A DNA stretch of 64,000 nt from an uncultured Ruminococcus sp. (lineage in GTDB: Bacteria > Bacillota > Clostridia > Oscillospirales > Ruminococcaceae). Location: assembly GCA_937902395.1 (NCBI GenBank), contig CALGTV010000065.1, positions 62,001 to 126,000 of the forward strand. Direction: 5' to 3'. Position 1 is the stretch's first letter. Each line of letters begins with the position of its first letter. Below, piece after piece: positions 1-11,509 of this stretch. The notes beneath the pieces are model-generated. The model did no database searches. It was not told where the DNA came from and saw only the letters and a list, made by a program, of their open reading frames with translations. The position numbers and the translations under genes were made by a program.

Positions 1-112
1 GTTCTATTCTACCGATAAGCGTGCGTGTTTTACCCGCTGCGGCGCACGCTAAACAGAGGATATTTTTATCATTTGCCGCAATAATATTTTTCTGTCGAAC
101 ATTAAATTCCAT
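1..112 (-). CDS. UvrD/Rep-family DNA helicase, N-terminus only
   Basis: Only the first 37 codons are present; the gene runs off the left edge of the window. The start ATG follows a strong AGGAGG site 7 bases upstream. The N-terminus shows the Q-motif region (MEFNVRQKNIIAANDKNI) followed by a Walker A loop read as CAAAGKTRTL at about residues 24-33, the pattern of superfamily 1 helicases such as UvrD, Rep and PcrA, which translocate 3' to 5' on single-stranded DNA in repair and replication restart. It has its own promoter and lies downstream of the virion genes on the same strand, so it can be expressed separately from them. The family assignment rests on one motif region. Confidence 0.7.
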   Translation of the reverse strand, partial: MEFNVRQKNIIAANDKNILCLACAAAGKTRTLIGRIE

Positions 113-145
113 TGCGTAGTTCCTCCTTTTCACTGAACTACTATT

Positions 146-174
146 ATTATATCAAAAATTTTGAAAAAAGTCAA
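146..174 (-). promoter_or_regulatory. Promoter for the UvrD-like helicase gene
   Basis: Read on the minus strand: TTGACT, 17 bases, TATAAT, with a TG extended -10. It lies about 35 bases upstream of the helicase start. It matches the repeated promoter type of this phage. Confidence 0.85.
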
Positions 175-182
175 ATGTTTTA

Positions 183-3179
183 TTAATCTTCCTTTTTAAA
201 TTGACAAACCTGACCCCAATATAAAGAAGTACCGCCATAGAAGTAACGTGCATCTTTTCCTCCATTACCAAGCTCTGCAATTTTACTATAAATAGCTGAA
301 CCTGCAACATCAATCTCTCCGTTGTCTTTTAGGTTCTGCTAAAAACCTGCGACAGAATTGTTCTTTGCAATGTTTGGCTTTGAATCATAAGGGTTAGCAT
401 TGGTTGCTGTATCAACTATTTTTCCTATATAAACGGGAGGAGAAACTGTTTCGTCCTTTAGCACTTGATATCCAGAAGAATCAATTTTTACAGATGCTTC
501 TGAAACCTTAGAAATTTGAGAATCAATAAGTGGTATTGCTCCTTCATTTTTCTAATGTCTAATAACGTCTATATATCTTACAACTCCTTCAAATACAGGC
601 TCAAACGTTGCAGTATATTTAGTACGTCCGTCTGGATACATTGATGCGCCGCCATTGATTTCTTTTTTATGACAAGTATTCTTAGCATTTACTTCATTCT
701 TATCACTAATTACAAAGAACTATCTCCAACGGCTGCCATCTGAAAGATAAGTAATTCCGTCTATACAATTATAATTATTAAAGTATCCTTCAAATCTTTC
801 TACGTCTCCACAAAAAACTATCTTACCAATTTCTTTTGTTGTGTCTCCTTGATTTACAGTAATAATACCAGACTAAGTATTCTCTCCATTATTAAAATCC
901 ATAGCCTTATCAGTATGTAAAGAAATAGGAGAAAGATTATTATATGCTTCGACGTATTCGGCAACGTCATATCCTGGTTCACTACTGTGCCCTTCAGTAA
1001 TTGTATCTATATGAGGAATGTAGAAATAAATTGCTGGAATGAAAGCACTATCCCAGTAAATGTCATGACCAGTTCTACCCTGTCCTTGCCAAGGAGTTAA
1101 ACCAACAGAAGTAATAATAAAGCATGGGTCTTTATAAAGGCTGTTAACTGTTAGGAATTTCTTTGCAGCTACAAGTCCGTCATATCTCATATGCTCTTTT
1201 GTCGGGTAAACGCATGGCATTACTTCTGGTGCTGTTGAGTAACAAATTGTGTTATCAGTTCTACTTGTGATTTGCTGGTCATATGATTTATCATTATGTC
1301 CATTATAAGTATCCCATCTAAAACGATAATATTTTGTATTAGCACTTGATAATGCTGATGAAGCTGTGGTTTTTGTAACGTTACCTCTCATAGAAGTGTA
1401 CATAAACTTTTGACCACTTGCTTGTACTGATGCCATTGTAAATTCTCCGCCGTCTATTGGAAGATAATTACCAATCTTTAAAACATATGCTTCAGTGTTA
1501 AACAAGTTTTCAGACTCAACTGCTGATGCAGTTTTTCCTTTCCAAGAAGCAAGCTCTCCCATGTAATATCCAGGCTTATCAATCTAAACTGATTTACTAT
1601 TTAAAGTATGCTCTGATGGACGCGTAGGAACAGCACTTGCATTATAAGTAAAGGTTATTATATCAGAATCTTCTAATGTATTGTTTGAATAAGAACCAAC
1701 TTTTGTATTCTCTGAAATCATTGGCGCCGCCGCGTCATATACGGATAATACAATGCTCTGAATCTCTGGTCCATTTTCAGTTTCTTGACAATCGACTGCT
1801 GGAATCGTTCTAATGCAACCATAAAGAAGTGCTCGTATTTTTGCTTCAACAGATGATAGGTCAGAGAAAGGATAAGACCATAGAAGCTTACCATTTGGAA
1901 GCTGTTTAGAAGCATATATATTAGAAGAGAATCTTCCTTTTTTATTCGCAACTTCTTCATATTGAGGAGAAATTACGATTTCTTTTAATTCGTCTCCTAT
2001 TTTTTCTTTGAACTATTTACTACTCCAAGTTTTAGCAGTCGCATCGTATAAATATACTCCAGGATACCATTCGCCACAATACCAGTTATGTTTATAATTA
2101 TTGATTCTGATATATGGAATAATACACAAATCTTTTCCATAATACTAATCAGTTAAATAATTGATATGATTAATAATCTCATCATCAAAATTATCTGCTC
2201 TTGTAATAGAAATTGATTTGTCATCAATAATATAACTATACCAATCGAATTCGTCAATAAAATCATACTGTCTATCATGGTCGTCCACTCTTTTCTGAAT
2301 TGGAAGAACAATAACCTATATGCCACTTGTATCATTCTAAGATATCGCGGCAATACCAGTCCATAGATAAAGAATATTTTCCCAAATTTCTGAGACCTCT
2401 CTTGTCATTCCTTCTAATACTTTAGGAATTGGAGAATCGTCGTCGAAAAGATATGCACTAATTGCCGCAATAGTCTGAGCGATTACCCAAAAGTTACGGT
2501 CTAAATCTTCGACTTCTACTCTTCGTCCATATTGGGGCATGAGCAATCTAATCCATTTATCAAGGGTCAAATCACTTTCTTCATCGTCACTGTTATCAGG
2601 TCTACGAGTATATTGTAGCTTGTTATAATTCTTTAATATGTTAATGACTTCATCTTTTCTACGAACTTCGTCATAATTTTTTGCATCGACATTATACCAA
2701 GGAATAACCCACCTCTCTGTATCATTACGAAACTCTGGGAAATTGTTACCTGCGTCAGCTTCTTTTAATGTACTAACAGTAATATTTTTCTCTTGGCTAC
2801 CATTATCAATAAGAACTTTATCACTCGCTTCTATATTTATAATAAAGAAATTAATTAATCTCTACAAAGATTCATTCCAAAAAGAGTCATCTTCTCCCTG
2901 AGTACACAAAGCCTTTAAGTTTTCATAGAGAGCGCTTACTAATACGTCTCTATCAGGCATATCTTCTAAATCAATATTATTGATAATAATGCCAAATAGG
3001 CTTTCGTCCTTATCCTCAGTCTCTTCATCAAAAGCAATGGGAGAGTTCTCGCTACGAAGTGTAGCGAGAAGATTCTTCCAAAAGTTTACTTCTGTCTCAG
3101 GAGTGAGATTAAGAGAATTAATTAAAACCTTTAAGTTTGTTATTGATTTGAGGTAATGTAACCATTTTTCAATATTCAT
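183..3179 (-). CDS. Virion protein paralogue A (tail/baseplate or fibre), 998 aa, TAG read as Gln
   Basis: This 998-residue protein becomes continuous only when about ten in-frame TAG codons (for example at 2862, 2337, 873 and 339) are read as Gln. Full-length paralogue of the next two genes. Shared blocks in order: an N-terminal helical region ending in WVIPWYN-type sequence (about residue 150), a core RWIRLLMP...VEVEDL.RNFWVI (about 205-240), a WEN-LYLW block, an IP.IR.NNY...WYPG block (about 355) and a GYY.GE block (about 535). The C-terminal half is Gly/Ser/Thr-rich and divergent, as expected of virion surface parts. No catalytic motif was seen. It lies downstream of the holin-lysin genes in the late operon. 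No family name was recognised; a virion role is inferred from location, size and composition. Confidence 0.7.
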
Positions 3180-3193
3180 TTTCTCACCTCATT

Positions 3194-6100
3194 TTAACTT
3201 GGAATATCCCATGGATAATCTTGTCCTATGTCTTGCCAATTAACAGAATAGCTATTGAATAACTCATCGTCTAAAGATGGATTGTAATAGCCTACATCAA
3301 GTAAACGAGCCTTAAATTTTGACTTATATTTCTCAAAATTCTCTTCTCTCTTGTTGTTTGATACAATTGTATAGTTTGCTCTGATTTCATCAACATTTCC
3401 ATTTGTAATCTCTTCATCTATAACTGTTTGAGCAGTCCAATGTCCGTTAGCATTTCTATAATAACCTCTACGAGAATAAAGCTAATTAGGACCGAATACA
3501 TAAACTCTCAATCCAGTTACTATATTTCCAGCAATAAATAAACGGTTTGAGAAAGTATTGCCTTCGGGGTCTTTAATTCCGTGACTTGACTGTCCCGTAT
3601 ATGGAGGCGTCTTACCAAAGCTTGCCAATGCAGCCTCTGCTTTTGCAAGGTAAGAAGACTAATCAACATTATACATATGACACTAATCTTTATACCAATC
3701 ATCATAACCGCCATGCATTATCGCTTGTGCATAATACCAAGTAGTCAAATCATAAATGTCAATTCCTGCCGCGGCAAAACGAGTTTTTATAGCTCCAGCT
3801 ATATGTCCTACAGTATGATCAGCAGAAGTTTCATATTCTTCCTAAGCCACTCTTCTTGCAAGCTAAGCGTGAACATCTTCTTCTGAATAAGTGCCCCCCT
3901 CAAAGCAGAATTTTTCAAATCCGGTGTAGCCACCTAAGTCTTCATCGTAAAGTTTGACATGAGTTAACCAATTCTCTTCTACTTTTACAACAAGCCAATT
4001 ATCAGGAGTAAAAGCGGTTTCTCCATTTTTAATTCCTACAAGCCACTGCTCACCACCTGCTCCTGAAAATGCTGTCCATCTCTTAAATGAATCAACATCT
4101 TCTGTCGCTGCGGCGGCATAAGGAACTCTTGTATCATCGTTTTTAATATAACTTCTTACATCCAAATCTTTACCTGCAGCACTATATGCGGTATAAACGG
4201 TAGAAGCTGGTAAGTTAACTGACTTATGCATAGGATAGAAACCAGAGGTTCTCTGTCCTTTAATAGGTAATGATATTACAGCTCCAGTTAAACTTGAACG
4301 AACGCTTGCGTTTTTATTAAAGCTCGTTGTTAATCCATCTGTATTATTATTATCATAGGGGAAGTACTGCTCTGGTGCGCCGTTAGACGTTAAATCGCTT
4401 GAATAATCAGTTCCTCTTCTGCCTTCAACGAAAAGAATTGTTGATTCGAGATTTTTGTCTCCATTCATTTTGAAATACTCTTGATTTTGTGCCTACCAAT
4501 CTTCCTATGTTGGGTAAGCTTTTCTGAAAGAATTATAGAAACTATGAATGACACCTTGCCTTGTGTAATTAACATCCTATCCATTATTACCAAAGAAGAA
4601 AGCTGGAGTAGAAAATCTATCAAGACGCTCCTAAGTCCAGAACGCTGCAGGAAGATTATTATAATCTACAAAGTTATCAATAATTTTATTAAGAACTTTT
4701 TCATCTTCTGCTCTCATTTGTGCGCAAGATGGAGTAGTATATTGTGCCAAAATCTCTTCTAAGGTCATAGTTGTTGGTTTAAGAGTAGCACTTGGCAAAA
4801 CATAGATGTCATAAATAATCTTTGATACATCATTTGAAGTACTAAGTAACTCTCCTTGATAGTACCCTTTAGTTATTACTGCCATCTATGGGTCTTGATT
4901 ATCCAAAGGAGATTCCTCTTCATCTGTAAGAATATTATAAATTGTTGATGTAGGAGTAGTTCCATCATAACTATAAGTCAACTTATAGATATAATGATTT
5001 TCTTCTTCAGAAGTTACTAATTTTCTTGCCAAATCGTAAAGATTGATATTACAATTCAAATCAACCTCTCTTTCCCAACACTCACCCACTCTTCTATAAA
5101 GGTTACAATCTAATACTATTTCATCTCTTGCAAGACCATAATATCTTAGCTCAGTATCTGAAATAACGTCTTCGGAGTATTTCAACGGTGTTATATAGGA
5201 GTAAACTTCCTCCTGCTCCTAAAGACCATATATATACGCATTATAATCTTCTAAGTTGATTACAATACCATTACTGCCGGGGAATAGAACATACTCCCAG
5301 TCATTATCAGTATTGCGGTCATAGAACCAAATGCCAGGATACCATACCTGAGCATAATAATTCTTTTCATAATTATTCAATCTGATAATAGGCAAAATGC
5401 AAAGGTTCTTCTCAGGATACTTTTGTAATAAGTAATTCAATCTTGAATTAATTGCATCAACATAACCCTAAATTTGAATATCTGTTATATTATCATATTT
5501 AAGATAAGGTCTCAAACTATCATATTGAATAAAAACAATTTCACTATGAGTTTGAGAATAAAATCTATCTTGTGATAACAAAGCTAATGCCGCCCAAAGA
5601 TAAATCATATTCTCCCATAACTCGCCAATCTCTTTTAATAAGCCCTTAATCATTGACTGTATTGGTCCATCTTCATCGAATAGGTCGGCGCTAATTCCTG
5701 CAAGCACCTATCCTATAACCCAGAAGTTACGGTTCAAATCTTCAACTTCAACCTTGCGTTTGTAACGAGGCATAAGAAGACGAATCCAGCGACATAACTG
5801 TTCTGATTGCTCTCTTGTAAAATCAAGTTTATTTGAATCAGTTAAAGCACTTACTCTTTTATCTTCTCCCCTGACGTAGGAATAAGTTTCTGCATCGAAG
5901 TTATACCAAGGAATTACCCACGGATTTTTTACAACTTTAAAACGATAATGTTCTGCCGCACTGGGGATTTCCATTTGCACAAGAACTCTTTTCTCAGGAA
6001 GGCTAGTAATATCTGCTTCAATGATACCACTATAAACAAGTCCACTATTTCCTTCGCTATGAATAAGAAGAAGATTTTTATATTCAGCAGATGTAATCTC

Positions 6101-6829
6101 TTCTTCGTTTCTTATTTTAGAAAGAACTGTATCAGCCTATTCTGTGAATAAGACATCTGTCAAAGTAGAAACGTGTTTGACATCTCCAACAGTATAAGAA
6201 AAGGAAATAAAACTGTAAAAGTCTCCATACCAATATGTATCATTTTCTCCTTCAAAACTGTTGCCAGCATCAGCATCCATTATATCAATAATGCGCAATT
6301 CTGCCGCCGCTCCATGAGCAGAGATGCCACCGCGAAGATGCTCTGTATCTATTTTACCCTCTGGGTCTACAAGCTCTATGAGCAATCCAGACTTCTCATA
6401 GTTGATAATGTTTTGAGGGTCAATTCTCTGTGCAAGAATTTGCAGTAATCTTGCAATTGACTCATTCCAATAGCTATTAGTCCACCAATTCTTTTTCCCT
6501 TCTGTATTGATTAAATCCATTCTTTTATAATCATTACTTGCTTCAAGAATTGTTTTTAGTTCCTCTTTTAAAGAAGTGTACAGTCCATGATTTTCATCAT
6601 TAAAAAATTTATCTTCTCCATATTCATTATTATTTAATATTCCCCAATCAATGTTACGAAAAATATTTCGAAGAATGTCAGAGGAGGTTGACTCCTCTGA
6701 CTAATATACTGGGTCGTTAATATGCAACCCACTTATCATTTCTTGCCAAAAATTTTCTCTACTTTCAGTAGAGGTAAGGTGATTAAGGACAAGATTTAAT
6801 ATCTACTCTTTTGTTAAAGGGTTACTCAT
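3194..6829 (-). CDS. Virion protein paralogue B, 1211 aa, TAG read as Gln
   Basis: Largest of the three tandem paralogues, with about fifteen in-frame TAG codons (for example 6137, 5708, 5468, 5219, 4886, 4631, 3863). It starts at ATG 6829, three bases after the TAA of paralogue C, and ends 14 bases before paralogue A. It carries the shared blocks NPWVIPWYNFD, RWIRLLMPRYKRKVEVEDL, NRNFWVIGQVL, ELWENMIYLW, NNYEKNYYAQVWYPG and ITKGYYQGEL. At the WVIG-Q position it uses TAG, whereas A and C use CAG at the same column. The C-terminal 400 residues hold no recognisable enzyme and no coiled coil. Likely a tail-associated structural protein; the exact role is unknown. Confidence 0.7.
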
Positions 6830-6831
6830 TT

Positions 6832-9810
6832 TTAGTCACCACCTTGATTTAATAAAGGTTTGAAGACTTGCAAGAAATTATATTCAATCTTCCCCATTGC
6901 AAGCTGTGCGTAATTATTGTTGTCTGGGTCATTAGACTGTGCATAATAAACATATTTTCTATTATTATCAGCGTCTCCATCAACAGAAGCTTCAGCCCAA
7001 GTGTAGAAATCTATGCCTTCTTCTGTTAGACCAGGTTTTGTAGGATTATATACTACTGTTGCTGTAATTACTCCAAAGACATCGGCTGTCGCGCCAGTTT
7101 TAATTTCACATTTGTAGTAATAAGGATAAAGTGATTTTACCTTTTCAGGATTGCTAATAAGTTCTCCATTATTAAAATCTGAACGACCATCTAAACCAGC
7201 ACAAGCTCTATCCTTGCAGACAATAAGATAATTTGACAGCTAAGGAATTTCTCCCTCAAAATTAAGACGAATACCTCTTGCTGTTCCAGCAGGGCTGTCA
7301 TTTTCTCTAAATACGCCATCTCCATAAATAAGGTTTCCTTTGGTAGTATATCCGTTACTATAATGTGAAGTTCTTGGCTTTACTATCTATACTATATTAC
7401 TTGTTGGAACTGTGCCTTCTCTCCATTGACAAAGTAACTCAGTACTCGCCGCGGCAGGAGAATCTCCGAATACAGAACTTACATAAGGATAAGGAATAAC
7501 ACTATGTAAGCTATTTGAAGACTCATCAGAAATCTCATAACGGAAGGAATATTTGTTTGTACCATTTGGAGTTTTTATTACCAAAGAAATAAATGGAGAT
7601 ATTTCAAGCTGACTTGAACTACCATAGTAATAAGTATAATGTGAGAAGAAGAATCTCGCAGAGTTTGTGGGCATCTATGAAACTTCCTCATCAACCCAGC
7701 CATTCCACTTAGTTTCTTCTTGACCTCCTGCACTTAAACTACTTAAGAAAGCTGAAAGGTCACTATAAACGCCGCCAGACGGAGATGAAGAGCTATCGTT
7801 TGAATAAAGCTTGTCAATTTGTTTAACGCCGCCAGTAAAATCAATACCAACCCATTTATTTACAAAGGATGCAGTCTTGTTTGGAGAATTAAAGTTCATC
7901 GTTGTATTTGAAGAACTTGAAACCCAATATTCACTTGGCATTGTTTTTTCCTTAATAACATAATCGAGAGGATAACCGGCATCACTGTAAGCAGGGACCT
8001 ATATCGTTTTTGTTTCAATATTATCGGCATTTGGACAGTGGAATGTTTCTATAATTTCTTCAACCTTAAAACCGAGTTCATCCTGTCCATTTATTTTTAT
8101 AACAGCATCACTTTTCGGAGTCTGTGTACCGATTCCTTGCCAATCTTTTCTTAAAGTAATAGGGAAGGTTGGCTCAACTGTGTTAAAGTATGACGGAACT
8201 TCGCCGCGATACCAGCCTTTAGTAATCTTCTTTGTCTTTGTTGAGAATGTTGGAAGAGTATCATTTACAACTACATTCTCTCCTTTAACGTAATCTACCA
8301 TACCATCATAGTTTAATTTTAGTGTAAACAATGGAGTAGACTCGCCAGTCTCTGTATAAAGTTCTCTTGCTACATCTAAAAATTTTACAGAAAGTTTTAA
8401 TGAGTTAACCTATCCAGCGTTAAAAGTAACAATAGGATTATTACCGTCTTTTGTAAAAATGGGTCTTACTGCCGCAACAAAAGTACCCTGACTTACATTG
8501 GTTGAATTAGAGTACTTTTCCAAGAACTAATAATTAGGACTACTTTCATATACTCCACTTGGTGAATTTGTAAAAGTCTTGTCACAAATTCTCAAACTAT
8601 GGTCGTTGGCAAAAACCACTTTAAGAGCATGCCGCTGTGAATTATATATAACTCCAATAGGATAATATACTACCCTCTCTCTGTTTATTGCCTCAATTGA
8701 TTCGTCAGTTGCATTAATATCAACTAAATTATTTATACCTTGAGGCAGTTTTCTATTGTAAACTATCACTCCAGGATATAAAGATTGAGCATAATAATTT
8801 TCCTGATATTTACTCTTTCTTATTTCGGGAATTATAATTACAGTACTCTTATTATACAAATCCTTCATATACTAAAAATGATTTTCCCAGCAATCTCTAA
8901 GTACATTAGTACTTGAAACATAATCAAAGTCATCAAATTTAATATAAGGACGCAGTAAATCATTTGGCACTGGAGTTACAATAATCTATACATCATTATT
9001 AGTAAGCTCTTGAGAAATTAAAGCAAAGGCAATCCATAAGTACAAAAGATTTTCCCAAAGCTAAGCAATTTCATCAAGTATTCCATTGAACAAACTGTTT
9101 AATGGAGAATCTTCATCAAATAAGAAAGATAAAATTCCAGTTAATACCTGACCAATAACCCAGAAGTTGCGGTTAAGATCTTCTACTTCAACAACTCTCT
9201 AATACTCCGGCATTAAAAGTCGGATATACTTTTTAAAAGTTGAATAAGTAAATTGTAAAAATTTGTCATCGTTAAGTATCCTTTCAATCTTATCGTTTTT
9301 TCTTACTTCAGGATATTGTTTGTTATCTATGTTGATATTTGGAATTACCCAAGGATTTTTCTCAAAGCTATTTCCTGCATTTGCATTTACAATATCACGA
9401 ACTGTAATATTCGTGCTATCTATTTCTTCTTGGTTAACGAAATATTTGCGGTATAAAGCAAGTAACTAAGCAAAAGATGGATTCCAATGCTCCTGTGGAG
9501 AAATCTCTGCAAGACAAGAGTCAAGAAAAGAATCTATTAAATCTGCATTGTCATTAATATACTCAATAACACTGGTTACTTTTTGACTATCTATATCCAC
9601 TGGGAACATATTTTGACGAACTCCATATTTTCCGTTAAATGGATTTTTCTAATATTCATTCTACAAGTATTGAAGTAGCCCATCCCAAAATACATCTTGG
9701 TGCTCTGCAAATTCTTTGAGAGCCGCGCTGTCAAAATTTTCAATAGTCGTGCCACCTTCTCCTGAGATGAGCTCTTCCATTACTTCATCAAATTTATCAT
9801 AATTCGCCAT
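6832..9810 (-). CDS. Virion protein paralogue C, 992 aa, TAG read as Gln
   Basis: First of the three tandem paralogues in transcription order. ATG 9810 overlaps the end of the holin gene by 14 bases, which implies translational coupling. About thirteen in-frame TAG codons. Shared blocks: NPWVIPNINID, YIRLLMPEYQRVVEVEDL, NRNFWVIGQVL, QLWENLLYLW, YQENYYAQSLYPG and ITKGWYRGEV. The rest is beta-prone and rich in Ser, Asn and Thr. Each copy has diverged along its whole length rather than keeping only one common domain, so the duplications look old. Placement straight after the lysis genes is unusual for tail parts and may reflect a fibre or baseplate appendage set. Confidence 0.7.
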
Positions 9811-10114
9811 CTTTCTTCTCACCACCAGTAAAGCGATTTACAATTTCCTTGAATGAGTCAAAGCCGAACATTGAAATGAAGGAAACTACAAAGCCGCCAA
9901 AGATAGCAAGGATAATAGATGAAACAGTGATTGTTCCGAAGATGATTGTATATCCAAGTACTACTATGAAAGATACAATCATAGCAAGAGCTTTAGTTGG
10001 GAAAGACTTAGGGATAACTGCCTTAAGAACCTCAACAATAATAGCTGTTGCCGCGGCAAGAATTCCTACCAAACCCAATGCTGAACCGCCACCCAATGCT
10101 GCTAATACTTCCAT
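9797..10114 (-). CDS. Holin-like membrane protein, 105 aa
   Basis: Small hydrophobic protein with three probable membrane segments: about residues 7-30 (Gly/Ala-rich), 42-62 (LAMIVSFIVVLGYTIIFG) and 66-88 (VSSIILAIFGGFVVSFISMF), then a short charged tail ending GGEKKDGEL. Size, topology and position next to the endolysin fit a phage holin, which forms inner-membrane lesions to release the lysin at a set time. An AGAGGTGA ribosome site precedes the ATG. It has no in-frame TAG, unlike the large virion genes around it. Holin families are defined loosely, so the role rests on topology and context. Confidence 0.8.
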   Translation of the reverse strand: MEVLAALGGGSALGLVGILAAATAIIVEVLKAVIPKSFPTKALAMIVSFIVVLGYTIIFGTITVSSIILAIFGGFVVSFISMFGFDSFKEIVNRFTGGEKKDGEL

Positions 10115-10139
10115 TTATCTCACCTCTGTTTATTAAAAT

Positions 10140-10168
10140 CGCCGCCATCCGCTAATTGAATGGCGGCG
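10140..10168 (-). terminator. Hairpin between endolysin and holin genes
   Basis: A perfect 9-bp stem (CGCCGCCAT/ATGGCGGCG) with an 11-base loop lies between the endolysin stop and the holin start. The downstream U-run on the minus strand is weak (ATTTTAATAAAC), so it may attenuate transcription or stabilise an mRNA end rather than terminate fully. Confidence 0.55.
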
Positions 10169-10175
10169 TAATTAC

Positions 10176-11273
10176 TTAAGCCTTTACAATCTTAATCTGA
10201 ATTTTATCAAGTGCATTTCCGTAAAGACCTGCATAGTCTTCAAGTCCCTTAACCCATGGAAGGTACTTATTAGTTCCGAAAAGTGAAACTCTGTACATTA
10301 CCTGATAACCAGGAACGCCCATAAGTTCAAGCTGAATACCGTCAACTGTATAACCAGGATATCCTGCAACACCCTTATTCCAGTCAGCCTTATTGAATTG
10401 GTCAATCCAACCAAGCCATTTGCCGCCGCTGTAAGTCTTTACATGAACTCTGTATCTGAGTTTACCTTCAGAAGCCTTTGCTCCGAAGCCAGAAACTACA
10501 CAATTCTCAATACCAGCATAACCATTAACGTTTATATCATTGCAGTTCTTAATTTCTCCAAGCCAACGACCAGGAATATAAGCGCTGTAAATTACGTCAA
10601 TTGTCTTCTCTACTGGCTTAATAGGTTCAATAGGAGTAGGAGCGGGTTTAACATCATCGTCACTCTTCTCTTCTGCGTAGTTAACATAGCTCCAGTCTTC
10701 ATCAACGTCTCCGTTAATACCAGAGTATCTACCCTTCCAAGAATATTGCCACATTTCCTTATGACCAGGATAGCCAGTATTGTTAAGAGGCGCGCCGCCA
10801 TTGCCAACATGAGCAAGCCAAATATCATACTTATTCTTTACTTCTTCTGTGAAGTAAGTCTTGAAAGTATAATAGGAAGAATAAATACCAACCTTATATC
10901 CCGCTGCCTTAAGAGCTTCACAGAATACTTCTGCAATCTTAGAAACATTTGCTTTACCAGTTGCAAATACTGAATTTTCTTCAATATCATACCAAACAGG
11001 ATAGTCAAACTTTCTACCATTCAAGCACTTAATACAAGCCTGTGCTTCTTTCCTTGCATCGTCAACAGTCTTCGCATAGTTGTACCAATAGCCACCAACA
11101 GGAACGCCATTTGCTTTACAGCCTGCATAGTTAGCTTCAAATCTCGCATCCTTCTGTGAGACCTCACGACCATAACCGATACGAAGAATTGCAAAGTCAA
11201 TCTCTTTCTTTGTCAAAGCCCAGTTAATTGAGCCATTCCAAACGCTTACATCAATTCCCTTAAGCTGTGCCAT
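10176..11273 (-). CDS. Endolysin: GH25 lysozyme with ChW-like wall-binding region, 365 aa
   Basis: N-terminal GH25 muramidase domain (about residues 1-205): GIDVSVWNG with Asp8, ILRIGYG, and the catalytic YDIEEN with Asp96 and Glu98, then WQYSWKG near residue 190. This fold cleaves the beta-1,4 MurNAc-GlcNAc bond of peptidoglycan. A Pro/Lys linker (KPAPTPIEPIKP) follows at about 210-230. The last 130 residues contain Trp/Gly-rich repeats (RWLGEI, KWLGWIDQF, GYTVDGIQLEL, DKIQIKIV) resembling clostridial ChW wall-binding repeats. The start is ATG 11273, preceded by GGAGGCGA; longer in-frame extensions lack a good ribosome site. It overlaps the upstream HTH gene by 14 bases. No TAG. GH25 is certain; the ChW label is probable. 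Confidence 0.93.
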   Translation of the reverse strand: MAQLKGIDVSVWNGSINWALTKKEIDFAILRIGYGREVSQKDARFEANYAGCKANGVPVGGYWYNYAKTVDDARKEAQACIKCLNGRKFDYPVWYDIEENSVFATGKANVSKIAEVFCEALKAAGYKVGIYSSYYTFKTYFTEEVKNKYDIWLAHVGNGGAPLNNTGYPGHKEMWQYSWKGRYSGINGDVDEDWSYVNYAEEKSDDDVKPAPTPIEPIKPVEKTIDVIYSAYIPGRWLGEIKNCNDINVNGYAGIENCVVSGFGAKASEGKLRYRVHVKTYSGGKWLGWIDQFNKADWNKGVAGYPGYTVDGIQLELMGVPGYQVMYRVSLFGTNKYLPWVKGLEDYAGLYGNALDKIQIKIVKA

Positions 11274-11427
11274 ACTTTCTCGCCTCCAACTCTTCAAGAA
11301 TTTCTGTATTCTCCTCAATCAGTTTATTGACCTCTTCCTCAGAAATCTTCATTACCTTTGCGATTTCTTCAACGGAGTAGCCATAGTGATGAGCTTTCAA
11401 AAGCTCTCTTTTAGTTTCTTCATTCAT
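11260..11427 (-). CDS. Small helix-turn-helix protein, 55 aa
   Basis: A 55-residue all-helical protein with a clear HTH-like stretch GYSVEEIAKVMKISEEEV at about residues 15-32 and a charged C-terminal helix. ATG 11427 follows GGAGGAGATAG directly after a terminator hairpin, and its stop overlaps the endolysin start. This placement at the head of the lysis cassette suggests a regulatory or translation-coupling role, but such short HTH peptides are also found as orphan tails of nuclease families. Function not recognised. Confidence 0.6.
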   Translation of the reverse strand: MNEETKRELLKAHHYGYSVEEIAKVMKISEEEVNKLIEENTEILEELEARKYGTA

Positions 11428-11440
11428 AACTATCTCCTCC

Positions 11441-11476
11441 TAAAAAAATAGAGAGAAATTCTGTTTTCTCTCTATT
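11441..11476 (-). terminator. Rho-independent terminator after the GH113-like gene
   Basis: Minus-strand transcript forms a perfect 12-bp stem (AATAGAGAGAAA/TTTCTCTCTATT) with a 6-base loop, followed by a run of six U. It separates the fibre genes from the lysis cassette. Confidence 0.85.
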
Positions 11477-11509
11477 AAAGTGAAAATAATGTTGTTATGC
11501 TCTAATGTT

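Noticed and set aside
10398..10973. Plus-strand open frame of 191 codons opposite the endolysin
   Set aside because: It is antisense to a clear GH25 gene, lacks a ribosome site and resembles no protein.
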